DNA of 64,000 nt from Planctomycetaceae bacterium. GTDB lineage: Bacteria > Planctomycetota > Planctomycetia > Pirellulales > Pirellulaceae. The number at the start of each line of letters is the position of its first letter. Positions within the stretch are counted from its first letter, which is position 1. The position numbers and the translations under genes were made by a program. The DNA lies in contig JACKHN010000024.1 in NCBI GenBank assembly GCA_020638975.1, forward strand, positions 1 through 64,000, written 5' to 3'. Positions 16,773-26,300 of the stretch are shown here, piece after piece. The notes beneath the pieces were generated by a model, which saw only the letters and a list, made by a program, of their open reading frames with translations, was not told where the DNA came from and did not search any database.

Positions 16773-17954
16773 CTATCCTGCTACACAAGTTTTCCGTAGT
16801 TCGCTGAGTGAGAGCAGGCCCATATTCCTGAAGTGTTTCAAGCGGATACGAACGTTATCCACCTTCGACTTTCGCTTGAATTTCATACACCGCAGTCGCA
16901 TGCGTATCCAGCGGTCCAGACTGCGGTATGCATCGCCGCAGTGCGACCAAGGCGTCGCGAAATAGTTCGCCGTGCCCTGGATTACGCGGTTCAGTTGCTC
17001 GATCATTTCAGCATCCAAGTTGTGGCTGCGTTGGGTAATCCGGCGGACTTTGGTCTTGAAGTTCTCCACCGACTTGGCTCGTATCCGCACAAACCGCGAC
17101 TTGATGTCGAAGCCCAGAAAGGTGAACCCTTCGTGGAACCTCGTCACTTTCGTCTTCTCCGGACTCAGAGAGAGCCCGAGTTGATCTGCTAACAGATGCT
17201 CGACCAGTGTCAGAGCCTCTTTGGCTGTGTCCTCACTACGACAGAGCACCACGAAATCGTCGGCGTACCGTACAAAGCGGAAGCCGCGTTCATGGAGATG
17301 CCGATCGAGGATATTCAGAGCGATGTTAGCCAACAGTGGAGATATGACTCCACCTTGAGGTGTCCCAACGTGTGTCGGTCGTACCTTGCCGCCTTCCATC
17401 ACTCCCGCCTTGAGGAACTTCTCCACCAGTCCCAGGATGTTCCCATCGGCAATCACGTCGGACAGCTCACGCATAATGGCGGCATGAGACAAGTTGTCGA
17501 AGAAGCCGGAGATGTCAGCGTCGAGCACATGGCGGTACCCTTGCTGCCCGATTTCCAAGACTTTCTCAACCGCCTGATGGCAGCTTCGTCCGGGTCGGAA
17601 GCCATAGGAATGATCGTGAAACTTTGCCTCAAAGATCGGGTTCAAGAGACGTCGTAACACCTCTTGTGCAACTCGATCTCGGACTGCCGGGATTCCGAGC
17701 GGGCGAAATTTCGTCCCCTTGGCGTCTTTGGGAATGTAGACTCGCCGAGCGGGTAGAGGCTCATAGGTCCTCTGTTTCAGCTCCCGCATCAGTCGGTCAA
17801 GGTTGGCGTCCAAGTTCTTCTCGAACATCTGGATGCTGACCTTGTCGATTCCCGCCGCACCGCGATTTCGCCGTACAGCTCGCCAGGCTTCGTACACCAG
17901 CTTGGAAGTAATCCTTCCCGTCAGACTATGGACTTTCATCTTTCCTTTTGCCAC
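16773..17954 (-). CDS. ltrA: Group II intron-encoded reverse transcriptase/maturase
   Basis: A 393-residue protein that would help splice the intron RNA and copy it into new DNA sites. Reverse transcriptase motifs are in order: RGAAGIDKVS (31-40), FRPLGIPAVRDRVAQ (83-97), FHDHSYGFRPGRSCHQA (112-128), VLDADISGFFDN (143-154), GTPQGGVISPLLANI (197-211) and the catalytic YADD (230-233). A maturase X-like region follows (FLGFDIKSR onward). There is no C-terminal HNH endonuclease, in line with a class C intron. All motifs are intact, so the protein may be active. Confidence 0.93.
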   Translation of the reverse strand: MAKGKMKVHSLTGRITSKLVYEAWRAVRRNRGAAGIDKVSIQMFEKNLDANLDRLMRELKQRTYEPLPARRVYIPKDAKGTKFRPLGIPAVRDRVAQEVLRRLLNPIFEAKFHDHSYGFRPGRSCHQAVEKVLEIGQQGYRHVLDADISGFFDNLSHAAIMRELSDVIADGNILGLVEKFLKAGVMEGGKVRPTHVGTPQGGVISPLLANIALNILDRHLHERGFRFVRYADDFVVLCRSEDTAKEALTLVEHLLADQLGLSLSPEKTKVTRFHEGFTFLGFDIKSRFVRIRAKSVENFKTKVRRITQRSHNLDAEMIEQLNRVIQGTANYFATPWSHCGDAYRSLDRWIRMRLRCMKFKRKSKVDNVRIRLKHFRNMGLLSLSELRKTCVAG

Positions 17955-18670
17955 TTACTTCCCTCTTGTTGATCCTGAGGATCGTCCGGTCGAATAACCG
18001 CTCCCACAAGCATTTGAAGTTGTTTCTTAGACTCGGCGGGTTTCCTGAAAGAGGAACAGGTAGACCTGTTGCGGTCGCAGTCGCCGAACTAACTTTCTCC
18101 CTGTCTTGAAGGAGTTGTCCTTACTTTCACAAACGGTCCTTCCTTTCGTCGCGAGCTCGCGACTACTCCGGAAGAGCTGCTATCCTTGCACGAGAGAGAC
18201 CAGGCGTCTTCCTCGTTCCATCGCTTCAGCCGCTCATTTCGTCTTTGACTTATAGATTGGCCTTACCACAGTTGGCCGAAGCCAAGCTGTGGACGAAGTA
18301 GGACTTTCACCGGTCAGTGTTGTCAGCCATTTTGTCCAGGCGGCCCCACCATGCACTCTGATGGTCCACGAGTTCTAACCAAGTTGGAACCCGCAGGGGA
18401 GAGGATTAGTCTCCTAGGGCTTCATCAGGTTACGGAGCTTAGCCCACCATCCGAGCCGAAACGCGACACCTCCCGGACTATCTTCACCTGGCCCCTCCGT
18501 CGCCGGTTGTTACCTCCCGACCCTGGCTGCGTACCCTCTCTCGAGGTTCGAGTGAAGATTTCCATACCGGCTTGGACCAGCACGGGTAGGATTTGATTTC
18601 ACCTCGTCTCCTTTCTGATAAAATCTCACCGTTTGAATGACTGAGCCAACAACACCTGCGGCTCACGCAT

Positions 18671-18725
18671 AACCCGAAGCGTAAGCGAGGCGAACACCGT
18701 GAATTCCTCACTTACGTTTCGGGTT
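18671..18725. repeat. Palindromic hairpin at the 5' exon of the group II intron
   Basis: The arms AACCCGAAGCGTAAGCGAGG (18671-18690) and CCTCACTTACGTTTCGGGTT (18706-18725) pair at 18 of 20 positions. It lies immediately 5' of the intron on the minus strand and is the likely structural target signal. The arm is, from memory, a widespread planctomycete repeat motif. Confidence 0.8.
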
Positions 18726-18746
18726 TCGATTGATGGTGACTACCTA

Positions 18747-18778
18747 AATTGAAAAACCGAAAAGTCCTAATCAGTTCA
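18747..18778. repeat. Inverted copy of the repeat at 16601-16632
   Basis: The complement reads ACTTTTCGGTTTTTCAA, matching the copy left of the intron apart from one inserted base. Together they make a long-range inverted pair enclosing the intron. Confidence 0.6.
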
Positions 18779-18838
18779 GTAGGCTGGGTCGCGAACCAGC
18801 GCGAACAACCAACAAAGCAGGGTTGCAACCCAGCCTAC
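18779..18838. repeat. Palindromic repeat downstream of the sialidase-like gene
   Basis: GTAGGCTGGGT at 18779 is complementary to ACCCAGCCTAC at the right end, and the inner arms GCGAACC/GGTTGC partly pair. It lies 5 bases beyond the stop of the gene at 18844-19869 and may fold in its transcript as a terminator-like structure. Confidence 0.7.
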
Positions 18839-18843
18839 GACAA

Positions 18844-19869
18844 CTATTCGCTCGGAGTCCTTACCTTGGCCAAGTAAATGCTCGTCTTGCCTTCGTGGGA
18901 CGAGTAGTAGCTGACCCACAGCAGCCCATCGTGTATGACCATGCCGGCATAGCTTGTGTCGCCGCCCGAAGGCAACTTGAGGACTTCGGTTAACGTCGCC
19001 TTCTCGGCATCTAGCCAGCAGAGCGAAGTGCGTGTACTTCCGTCGTACAGCCGAGCGGCCGCAAGAATTCTTCCATCGGCGAGTTGAATCATATTCGGGC
19101 CGCCAATGCGGAGATTCAAGTCTCGCCATGACCAGTCGGTGTAGGGCGGCTTGGCAGAACCAAGCTGTCCCAGTCGGTTGCCTGACTCGTGACGTAGCAA
19201 GCAGAGTGCCGTTCCATCCTCGAGAAACAAGATCTTGTCTTCGCCGCAACCGTTCGGAGCAGGGACGCTTTCAACGAGCGTGCTAAATTTCTTTCCGTCG
19301 TTTGAGGTGTACAACCGCAAGGTACGCTGCGATCGATCACGTAGCGTGTGATACCCCATCGAGTAGGCGGTCCCCTTATGCCACTGAACTCGCCACAACC
19401 AGAAACCGGGATCGCCGATCGAATGACCAGCGTCCCAAGTATTACCGTCGTCTGACGAGAACCAACTCTTCGAGTAGTAACGCACCTCTGCATCGGCAAT
19501 CATCCCCGCCCCGTTCAGCATCAACTGACCGGTCGGTGTGATTGAGATTTTGGCATCGCGGAGGTCGTAGGTCGGCGACGTCACCAACGCAAGCGACTGC
19601 CAATCGATGCCGTCGGTCGACGTAATGACTCGCAAGGCACCATCCGGAGATACATGAGCCTGACCTTCACGAAAGACGCAGTACCAGCGATCCCGATATC
19701 GCAACAAGTCGGTAAATGCGTTGTGCGGTGCCTTGTCCCAGATTCGTCGTGATTCCACGAGCACCGGTTTGTCGTCGCCAAGTGTTGTTTGTTGCGACAC
19801 GAATGTGGCAACGCAACATGCACATGCAACGGTCAGTAATGTTTGATAGCGTCGTGATTCAATCTGCAT
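18844..19869 (-). CDS. Secreted sialidase-like (BNR) beta-propeller protein
   Basis: A 341-residue protein with a signal peptide (LLTVACACCVATFVSQQTTL). Repeated short strands with Asp-box-like motifs are visible: TSTDGIDWQSL, SSDDGNTWDAG (a canonical S-x-D-x-G-x-T-W box) and TSNDGKKFSTL, together with PDGALRVI and ADGRILAAAR. These point to a six-bladed propeller of the exo-alpha-sialidase type. Many planctomycete members lack proof of sialidase activity, so the substrate is open. It is transcribed on the minus strand after the LEPR gene at 20149-22815, but a strong terminator between them argues for a separate promoter. Confidence 0.78.
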   Translation of the reverse strand: MQIESRRYQTLLTVACACCVATFVSQQTTLGDDKPVLVESRRIWDKAPHNAFTDLLRYRDRWYCVFREGQAHVSPDGALRVITSTDGIDWQSLALVTSPTYDLRDAKISITPTGQLMLNGAGMIADAEVRYYSKSWFSSDDGNTWDAGHSIGDPGFWLWRVQWHKGTAYSMGYHTLRDRSQRTLRLYTSNDGKKFSTLVESVPAPNGCGEDKILFLEDGTALCLLRHESGNRLGQLGSAKPPYTDWSWRDLNLRIGGPNMIQLADGRILAAARLYDGSTRTSLCWLDAEKATLTEVLKLPSGGDTSYAGMVIHDGLLWVSYYSSHEGKTSIYLAKVRTPSE

Positions 19870-20052
19870 GGTTCAGTTCAGTTTCCGAAATACGAGGCCG
19901 TCAGATGCATGAGGGATTTGGAGGATTGGGCACCCTCAGTTTAGTCCGAAACGGCGGCGTGTGCGTGACAGTCCGTCGATGGCGCCAACTTCGTGAGCCG
20001 AACGCGCTAGCGTCGGGCCTCTAAAGTCACACGGGTACATGACATCGCAACG

Positions 20053-20093
20053 AAAAAAAGCAACCCGACTGCTGGTGGCAGTCGGGTCGCTTT
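20053..20093 (-). terminator. Rho-independent terminator of the LEPR/cadherin-like gene
   Basis: On the minus strand the arms AGCGACCCGACTGC and GCAGTCGGGTTGCT pair around a 5-base loop (one mismatch) and are followed by a run of seven T. It is 56 bases past the stop codon at 20149, ideally placed to end that transcript. Confidence 0.9.
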
Positions 20094-20148
20094 GCTAATT
20101 CGCCTCGACGATCGAAAGTTGGTGACATTAATCACCAACAGAGAATCT

Positions 20149-22815
20149 TCACACCCAATCCTCGTCGTCTCCAAAGACATCATCGACCATATCCGCCCAC
20201 GCTGGCGACGTGAGTTCAACGGTAAATGACTGTTCCACCGCTTCGATGGCATCGGTTGCGGTCAGGCGGATATGCAATTGCCCAACGTAGCCATCGGCTA
20301 CGCTAAGCTGAAACTGATCGCCGGTCACTGCGACCGAGACATTGACGTGTTGGGCATTCACCAACAACCCTGGGTCGGCGTGATAACGTACGTCGAGACG
20401 AGCCACTTCGGGACTGCTGGCGTACGAACCGGCCCAACTGTGAACCGTTCCCGCCGTCGTGATGAATACCCATCCCGATGCCGATTGCACCCAGCGCTCC
20501 TGTTGGCCCAGGTAGTTGTAACCATAGTCGTTGTTGACCAACGTCTCGGGCGCGTAGATTGCCAACGCGTCTCGCAGGTCCGCCGCGATATTCTCGACCA
20601 CTTCGACTTCGTAGACGATCGTCTCGCCATCAGCATCCACCGTTGGCAAATTGATCAGCAGCACATCTTCCGTCGCAATCGTCTGATCGCCGATGACGGG
20701 AATCTCGGGAGCCGCGTTGGTGACTGCGATTGAAATGACTTCCGTTTGGCTCAGTTCACCTGCGGTCTTCGTCACCGCCACGTCAAACGTACCGATGAAT
20801 CCTTCCGCCGGGTCGATGGTCAGCGTGTTGCCGTCGAGTGATGCCGTGCCAACGTTGATGGCATCGTGCAACAGCGACGGATCGGCAAAGACTGATTCAC
20901 CCAGTGTAGCGATCTCGGGACTTGCCGCGATGCTACCTTGCCACTCGTGCAGCGTGCCATCGGACTGCAGGAACATCCAGCCAGACGTATCACTCTGCAA
21001 CCAACGGACACCATAGCCTTGGTAATCCTCGTAGTACAATGGTGCGCCGTCACCGGCATAGCCGCCCGCTTCCAAACCGTATTGCTGGTCCAGATCCCAG
21101 AGTTCGCCGCCGACAATCTCCACCGAATACATCACTGGCGTGCCGTCCGCCGTTGCGGCCGGTAGTTCGATTACGAGCAAATCGGCGGCGTGCACTTGCT
21201 GATCACCGATCTCTTGAAACGCGAGTGTCGTGGCCGTCAATCGTACATTGTCAAAGTCCACTTCCAAATCGTTGCCAGCAGGAACTCCCGCCGTTTGATT
21301 CAGATTGACCAGGCGGATTCCAAGCGGCTGCCCGAGTTGCGAGTGGTCCGCGACGGAGTCGAACGTGACGACGCTCGTACCGAACTCCCCTTCGGCGATC
21401 GAGCCAGCCAATGAATTATTGTCCGACGCGATTACCGTCCCGCCTGCCAACAACTCGACGCGATATCCGGGCAATCCATCCAGGAAGAACGTCTGCCCGC
21501 TGATCGCGATCCCCGTGGCAATGTTGCCGATGTCGACCAGCAGCGAGTAGCTCGTATTGGCCTGGAGCGTCGCGGTCAAAGTTTGTTCCATGCCATATTC
21601 ACCGCCATCACCACTGCCGTCAAAGTTGAACGCGATCCCGACTCGTTGCCCATCCGATGCGCCGCCGGGAAAGTTCTGAATGACACCGGGCTGGCTTGGG
21701 ACTTCGCCGGGTGTCAGTGTGCCGATGTAATACTGCGGGCCGTCTCCGCCGCTGGTGACATTACCTGGGTCGTACAAGTCCCATCCCGGCAGTGGTCCGA
21801 ATGTGAATTCGTTGTAAGGGCTTTCGCCAGTGATGTCCTCGAAGCTGGCGTTGACGACGGCGATGTCCGTTGTCAACTCGACCGGTGGTGCTGGCTCGGT
21901 GGTTTCAGACGCAGGGCGCGCGAAGCGGATGTAGTCGAAACGGGCTTGCACATCGGGATTGTAAGCCAGGCCAGGATTGTTGCTGTTGGCAGCGTTCTGC
22001 GGCGTATCGATCAATGTATGCGAGTTCGCATAGAACGGTTGGAAGCTCGACGTCTTGCCATAATCCGTATAGCCGACCAAACCCACTTGCAAGGTCTCTG
22101 GCATATCGGGTCGGTCGAAGTTAGCCGCCACTTGCCACTCGACCTCACCGTCCAAACGATACAGCGTCGTGATCGAAGAACCTTCGCGCACGACTTGCAA
22201 CTCGGCATTCGTCGAGTTGACAGGAATCAGTTCCAAGTTGGAAACACTGTCGATCGTATTCTTCGATTCGAGGCTCATCGATCCATCGTAGCCGTGCCCG
22301 AGCGAAAGGAAGACAAAGTTCGAGTTGCCGGCCGTCCATTCGATCGAGGCGTTGGTGATCGCACGCGGCGTCCGCAGCATGACTCCGCCTAGCGAGAAGA
22401 GGCTGTCATTCGGGATATCGTCCCCATCGCTGCCGCCGATATCATCGCGGTCGGTAATCGTCACGTGTGTCGTCACGATGAAGTCGCCCGTCACCCCCTT
22501 GAATGCCAAGTCCCCTTGATAGTCCTGATACCAGGTCGACGTACGCGGTTCGATGGTCAACGCGCCGGGAGTCGTTTGATTGATGTCATAGGTTTCGAAG
22601 GGCTGGGCTCCCCAGCCTTCGACTTCGGTAACGAGTTGCCACTGTTCGATCGTCGATGAATCGTTGAATTCATCGTTCAACCCGGTTAAATCGCCCATAT
22701 CGGCGTTAAACATCAGGCGGGATTCGAGTGTTTCGCAGCGCAACGTTTTACGGCGATTGCGGGAGTTGCGGCGGCTTTTTTTGTTGGAGCGAAGGGACGA
22801 GAGCAGACGAGACAT
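20149..22815 (-). CDS. Large LEPR-motif exported protein with lectin-like and cadherin-like domains
   Basis: The 888-residue product starts with a very basic region (RSNKKSRRNSRNRRK) and then TLESRLMFNAD, a LEPR-xLL variant. Residues of about 45-300 resemble a concanavalin-like/DUF1349 carbohydrate-binding fold (DEFNDSSTIEQWQLVTE, SLGGVMLRTP, VFLSLGHGYDG, YTDYGKTSSFQPFYA). A CBM-like segment at about 320-520 starts with VVNASFEDITG. Two similar repeats follow that pair an EIGDQQVHAADLLVIELPAA/VIGDQTIATEDVLLINLP motif with a putative-Ig cadherin-like strand set, and the C-terminus is acidic (DDVFGDDEDWV). It is probably a cell-surface or matrix adhesin. No catalytic residue is evident. Confidence 0.8.
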   Translation of the reverse strand: MSRLLSSLRSNKKSRRNSRNRRKTLRCETLESRLMFNADMGDLTGLNDEFNDSSTIEQWQLVTEVEGWGAQPFETYDINQTTPGALTIEPRTSTWYQDYQGDLAFKGVTGDFIVTTHVTITDRDDIGGSDGDDIPNDSLFSLGGVMLRTPRAITNASIEWTAGNSNFVFLSLGHGYDGSMSLESKNTIDSVSNLELIPVNSTNAELQVVREGSSITTLYRLDGEVEWQVAANFDRPDMPETLQVGLVGYTDYGKTSSFQPFYANSHTLIDTPQNAANSNNPGLAYNPDVQARFDYIRFARPASETTEPAPPVELTTDIAVVNASFEDITGESPYNEFTFGPLPGWDLYDPGNVTSGGDGPQYYIGTLTPGEVPSQPGVIQNFPGGASDGQRVGIAFNFDGSGDGGEYGMEQTLTATLQANTSYSLLVDIGNIATGIAISGQTFFLDGLPGYRVELLAGGTVIASDNNSLAGSIAEGEFGTSVVTFDSVADHSQLGQPLGIRLVNLNQTAGVPAGNDLEVDFDNVRLTATTLAFQEIGDQQVHAADLLVIELPAATADGTPVMYSVEIVGGELWDLDQQYGLEAGGYAGDGAPLYYEDYQGYGVRWLQSDTSGWMFLQSDGTLHEWQGSIAASPEIATLGESVFADPSLLHDAINVGTASLDGNTLTIDPAEGFIGTFDVAVTKTAGELSQTEVISIAVTNAAPEIPVIGDQTIATEDVLLINLPTVDADGETIVYEVEVVENIAADLRDALAIYAPETLVNNDYGYNYLGQQERWVQSASGWVFITTAGTVHSWAGSYASSPEVARLDVRYHADPGLLVNAQHVNVSVAVTGDQFQLSVADGYVGQLHIRLTATDAIEAVEQSFTVELTSPAWADMVDDVFGDDEDWV

Positions 22816-23398
22816 GGTTCACCTCTTACTGAAAACCCAAGGACAATTGGTTTGCTTGTAAGAGTGAAATGGGCGTTATCCATCAGACCTTTCAGGAAAT
22901 CGGAAGTTTTTCGAGAAAGCGAGACAGTGTGAATGTCCGCCCTGTGTTTGCGGGCTCTCTGTATTCTGCGTCTCGAGTTGCAACGACCCGAACAACCTGC
23001 CTTGCGACCCGATGGCTGTGAACAGAATGAAGCTAGGGCAACGAAGTTCGAACGGTGCGTTTCTTCGTTCGCTTAGTTGCGTTCTGTTCAGTAGTCTTTC
23101 CGCCAGCGAACGAGAATGGATCGCTGAACATGCGTTGGGACGATCATGGCGCTGCCTTCGATTGCACCATGGACAAATCGAAGAGTCTTATTCGGAACGA
23201 CTCTATCGACCATCTCGCGTACGCGGGGAGTTTCGCCTCGTTCGCGTCTGGGCAACTTTGATAGCAAGTCAACGATATTGCGGCATTTTTTTCCCACCTT
23301 GTTCTCTGCCACTTGCTTCAACCGAGGCGTTGAGGGCTAATAGCAGGAAGATTGACCAGTAACCGAACGACACTTCACCTCGGCCCAAAGACTCCACT
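22816..23398. other. Divergent intergenic region between two secreted-protein genes
   Basis: 583 bases separate the divergent starts at 22815 and 23399. Short open frames on both strands here (for example 23012-23362) have no ribosome binding site, no recognisable motif and opposing overlaps, so I do not call them. The region probably holds promoters for both genes. I see no strong palindrome. Confidence 0.45.
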
Positions 23399-26300
23399 AT
23401 GAACATGCAACGACTTCGAACTTGCGGATTTCAATTCACGATCGCAACCATAGTAGTCCTTAGCTGCACGCTGGCTACGTTCACCGTTTCGTCGGTGTTT
23501 GGCCAACAGGTGGCTGTCGAATGGTGGCGGGGATACAGCAGCGAGGATGCCATCGACGAGCAGGTGTTGGGTTTCTGGAATTTTGATGGCGACGAGGACG
23601 GTTTTACTCGTGACCTCTCGTCGCACCACCATCAGGCGACCGTCCGTGGCGCGAAACCCAATGCCGAAGGCCGCTTCGGCGGTTGCTTGGAAAGCTCAGC
23701 CGGTTACCCGGTGATTGACGAAAGTCATGGCTTGCATGTCGCCAATTCGCCCGTACTGTCACCGCGTGGAGCGTTTACTGTCGAGATGTGGATTAAGGCA
23801 AAAGACGCCGACGCGTTTCCCAAAGAGGCACGGCCAGTTCTGCTCGATATGAAGTATGTGCCCTACGAACACAAAGGTTTCATGTTGTCATTGACCAGTG
23901 CCAGCGGAGACGGCAAGCGGCAGATGAGTGTTGCGATCGGAATGGGGTCGCGGTCGGAGACTTGGTACTCGAATGCCTTTGAACTGCCGCCGGGCCGATG
24001 GCGGCATGTGGCCTTCACCTACGATGCCTTAGGAACGGTGACGTTCTTCGTCGACGGAAGCGAGTTGAACCGCGTCACCAAATCTGACGCAGGGCCGATG
24101 GCTCCGGCAACGCGACCGTTGTCGATCGGTGATCGACTGGGGTCGAACTACAACGGGTTTCCAGGCTTTATCGATGAAGTTCGTTTATCGAGCGGCCAGC
24201 GAGAATTTCGGCCCATCAAGTTCGAGCCGGATGTGAGCCGCTTTGTGGTTGTTCGCATGAGCGAAGGCGCACAAGTCAGCGGTGAGCTGATCAATCAAAC
24301 GGGAGGTACGCTGAGTGGCGCGACCGTCACAGCGATACTGCCCGGAGGCGAATCCGAGTCTTCGCCGCTGCCTGATGTTGCAGCAGGTGGTCGTCATCAT
24401 ATGGAGTTCTCCATCGACTCGTCACTTAAGCCAGGTGAGTACGCAGTGAAGTTGAGCGTTGAGGTTCCCGATTGGGCCGATAGCGATGTAGGCTACCTCG
24501 CGACAACGCTGATCCCAATCACCATCACGTCCAGGCCCTTGCCTCATCGCATGCCTGTCATCATGTGGGGAGTTGGTGGTACCGAAGGCGTCGTCCAAGA
24601 ACTTCCTCGCCTCAAAGAGATTGGGTTCACCCATTGCCTTGGGCTGCGAGTGGACTATCAGAAAGTGTGGGACGAAGGTGCGCGTGCGTTGCCTTCAACG
24701 GCGGAAGAAATCCGCGCGGGTCGCGAGATGCTGAATGCCGCACTGGAGAACGACGTTCGTATCATCAGTTCATTGGCCCCCGGCAGTTGGTTGCGACACG
24801 CCGCGGTTGGCAAGCCATTCCTGCGCGTCGACCGGAAAGGCAACCACTACGGTCGCGAGGACGTCAGCGGTTTGTTTCCAGCAGTCCAGGACTTCTGCTT
24901 AAACACCGGCGCGGCGATGGGAAGAGCCTATGGCGATCATCCGTCGTTTGCGGCGGCGCTGCTGCATACGGAAGTGCGAGGTGAGTCGCAGGTGTCGTTT
25001 CATCCTGAGGAGATCGAAGCCTACCGAAAGGCAACGGGCGCGGAGATCCCGATCGAAGTCACGATCAAGAACGGTGTGGAGTATCAAAAGCTGGCCAACT
25101 TCCCGAAAGATCGTGTCATCGCAGACGACGATCCGATCTTGCAGTACCTTCGTTGGTTTTGGCAGCGAGGAGATGGTTGGAACGAGTTAAACACGCGAGT
25201 CGATCAAGGACTGAAACAGAACACCACACGCGACGACTTCTGGACGTTTTATGACCCGGCTTGTCGCGTGCCGAGCATCAGCGGCAGTGGCGGGAACGTC
25301 GACGTGTTGTCTCACTGGACTTACAGCTATCCCGATCCCATCCGCATCGGCTTGTGTACGGACGAGCTGTTCGAAATGGCTCGCGCTGGCGGTCGAAATC
25401 AAGACGTCATGAAGATGACGCAATTGATCTGGTATCGCTCACAAACTGCGCCGCCAAACGCGACCGCGTCAGGCGATCCCTCGCCCTGGGTCGATCAAGA
25501 TCCTGACGCGGCTTACATCACGATCGCACCGATGCATCTGCGTGAAGCCTTTTGGTGGAAGATGGCTCGTCCGATCAAAGGCATCATGTATCACGGCTGG
25601 CAGTCGTTGGTCGAAACCGATTCGCCAGGTGCTTACCGTTTCACGAACCCAAACACGCAGAAAGAGTTGAAGCGACTCGTCGACGAAGTGGTCGTGCCAT
25701 TAGGGCCGGCGCTGTTACAAGTACCGGATGCCGAATCGGATGTCGTTTTTCTCGAAAGTTTCACCTCGCAGATGTTTGCGCGTCGCGGGACTTATGGTTG
25801 GAATCACACGTGGGCTGGCGACATGTATCACATCCTCATGTACGCCCAACTACAGCCGCGAGTTCTGTATGAGGAGTCGTTACTCGCCGGAGGCCTGGAC
25901 GGTGCCAAGGTTTTAGTAATGGCGGACTGTGATGTGCTCACTAAATCCGCCGTGAATACGATTCAAGAGTTTCAAGCGGCTGGGGGACTGGTGATCGGCG
26001 ACGGGGAAGTGTGTCCGGCGATCAAGCTCGATAAGATGATCGCTCGTTTCAATCGCACTAAGCAAGCCGACGTCGACCGTGCAGCACTTCAATCCGCTGC
26101 GAAGGACTTGCGAGACTGGCTGGATGCTAAATATTCACGAGCCGTCGACTCGACGAATCCCGATGTCGTCACGCGACGACGGCGTTTCGGATCGACCGAC
26201 TATGTGTTCGCCGTTAACGATCATCGCGAGTTCGGCAGCTACGTAGGCGGTTATGGCTTGGTCATGGAAGACGGTTTGCCTTCGCAAACGAATGTGAAAC

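Larger units (their letters stand above)
16681..18668 (-). mobile_element. Bacterial group II intron (class C-like), about 2.0 kb
   Basis: On the minus strand the element has about 0.7 kb of gene-free RNA-like sequence (18668-17955, the expected domains I-III), then the reverse transcriptase gene, then a domain V-like hairpin (16739-16709) and a domain VI-like hairpin (about 16704-16686). The 5' boundary is placed just after the hairpin at 18671-18725, where ATGCGTGAGCC begins. This resembles the GUGCG-type start but is not exact, so both ends are approximate. Insertion next to a stem-loop and a short intron protein without endonuclease domain are features of class C introns. The strand given is the intron's transcribed strand. 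Confidence 0.78.

Noticed and set aside
23012..23362. Possible 116-residue gene on the plus strand
   Set aside because: No ribosome binding site, no protein-like motif, overlaps open frames on the other strand and lies in a divergent promoter region.
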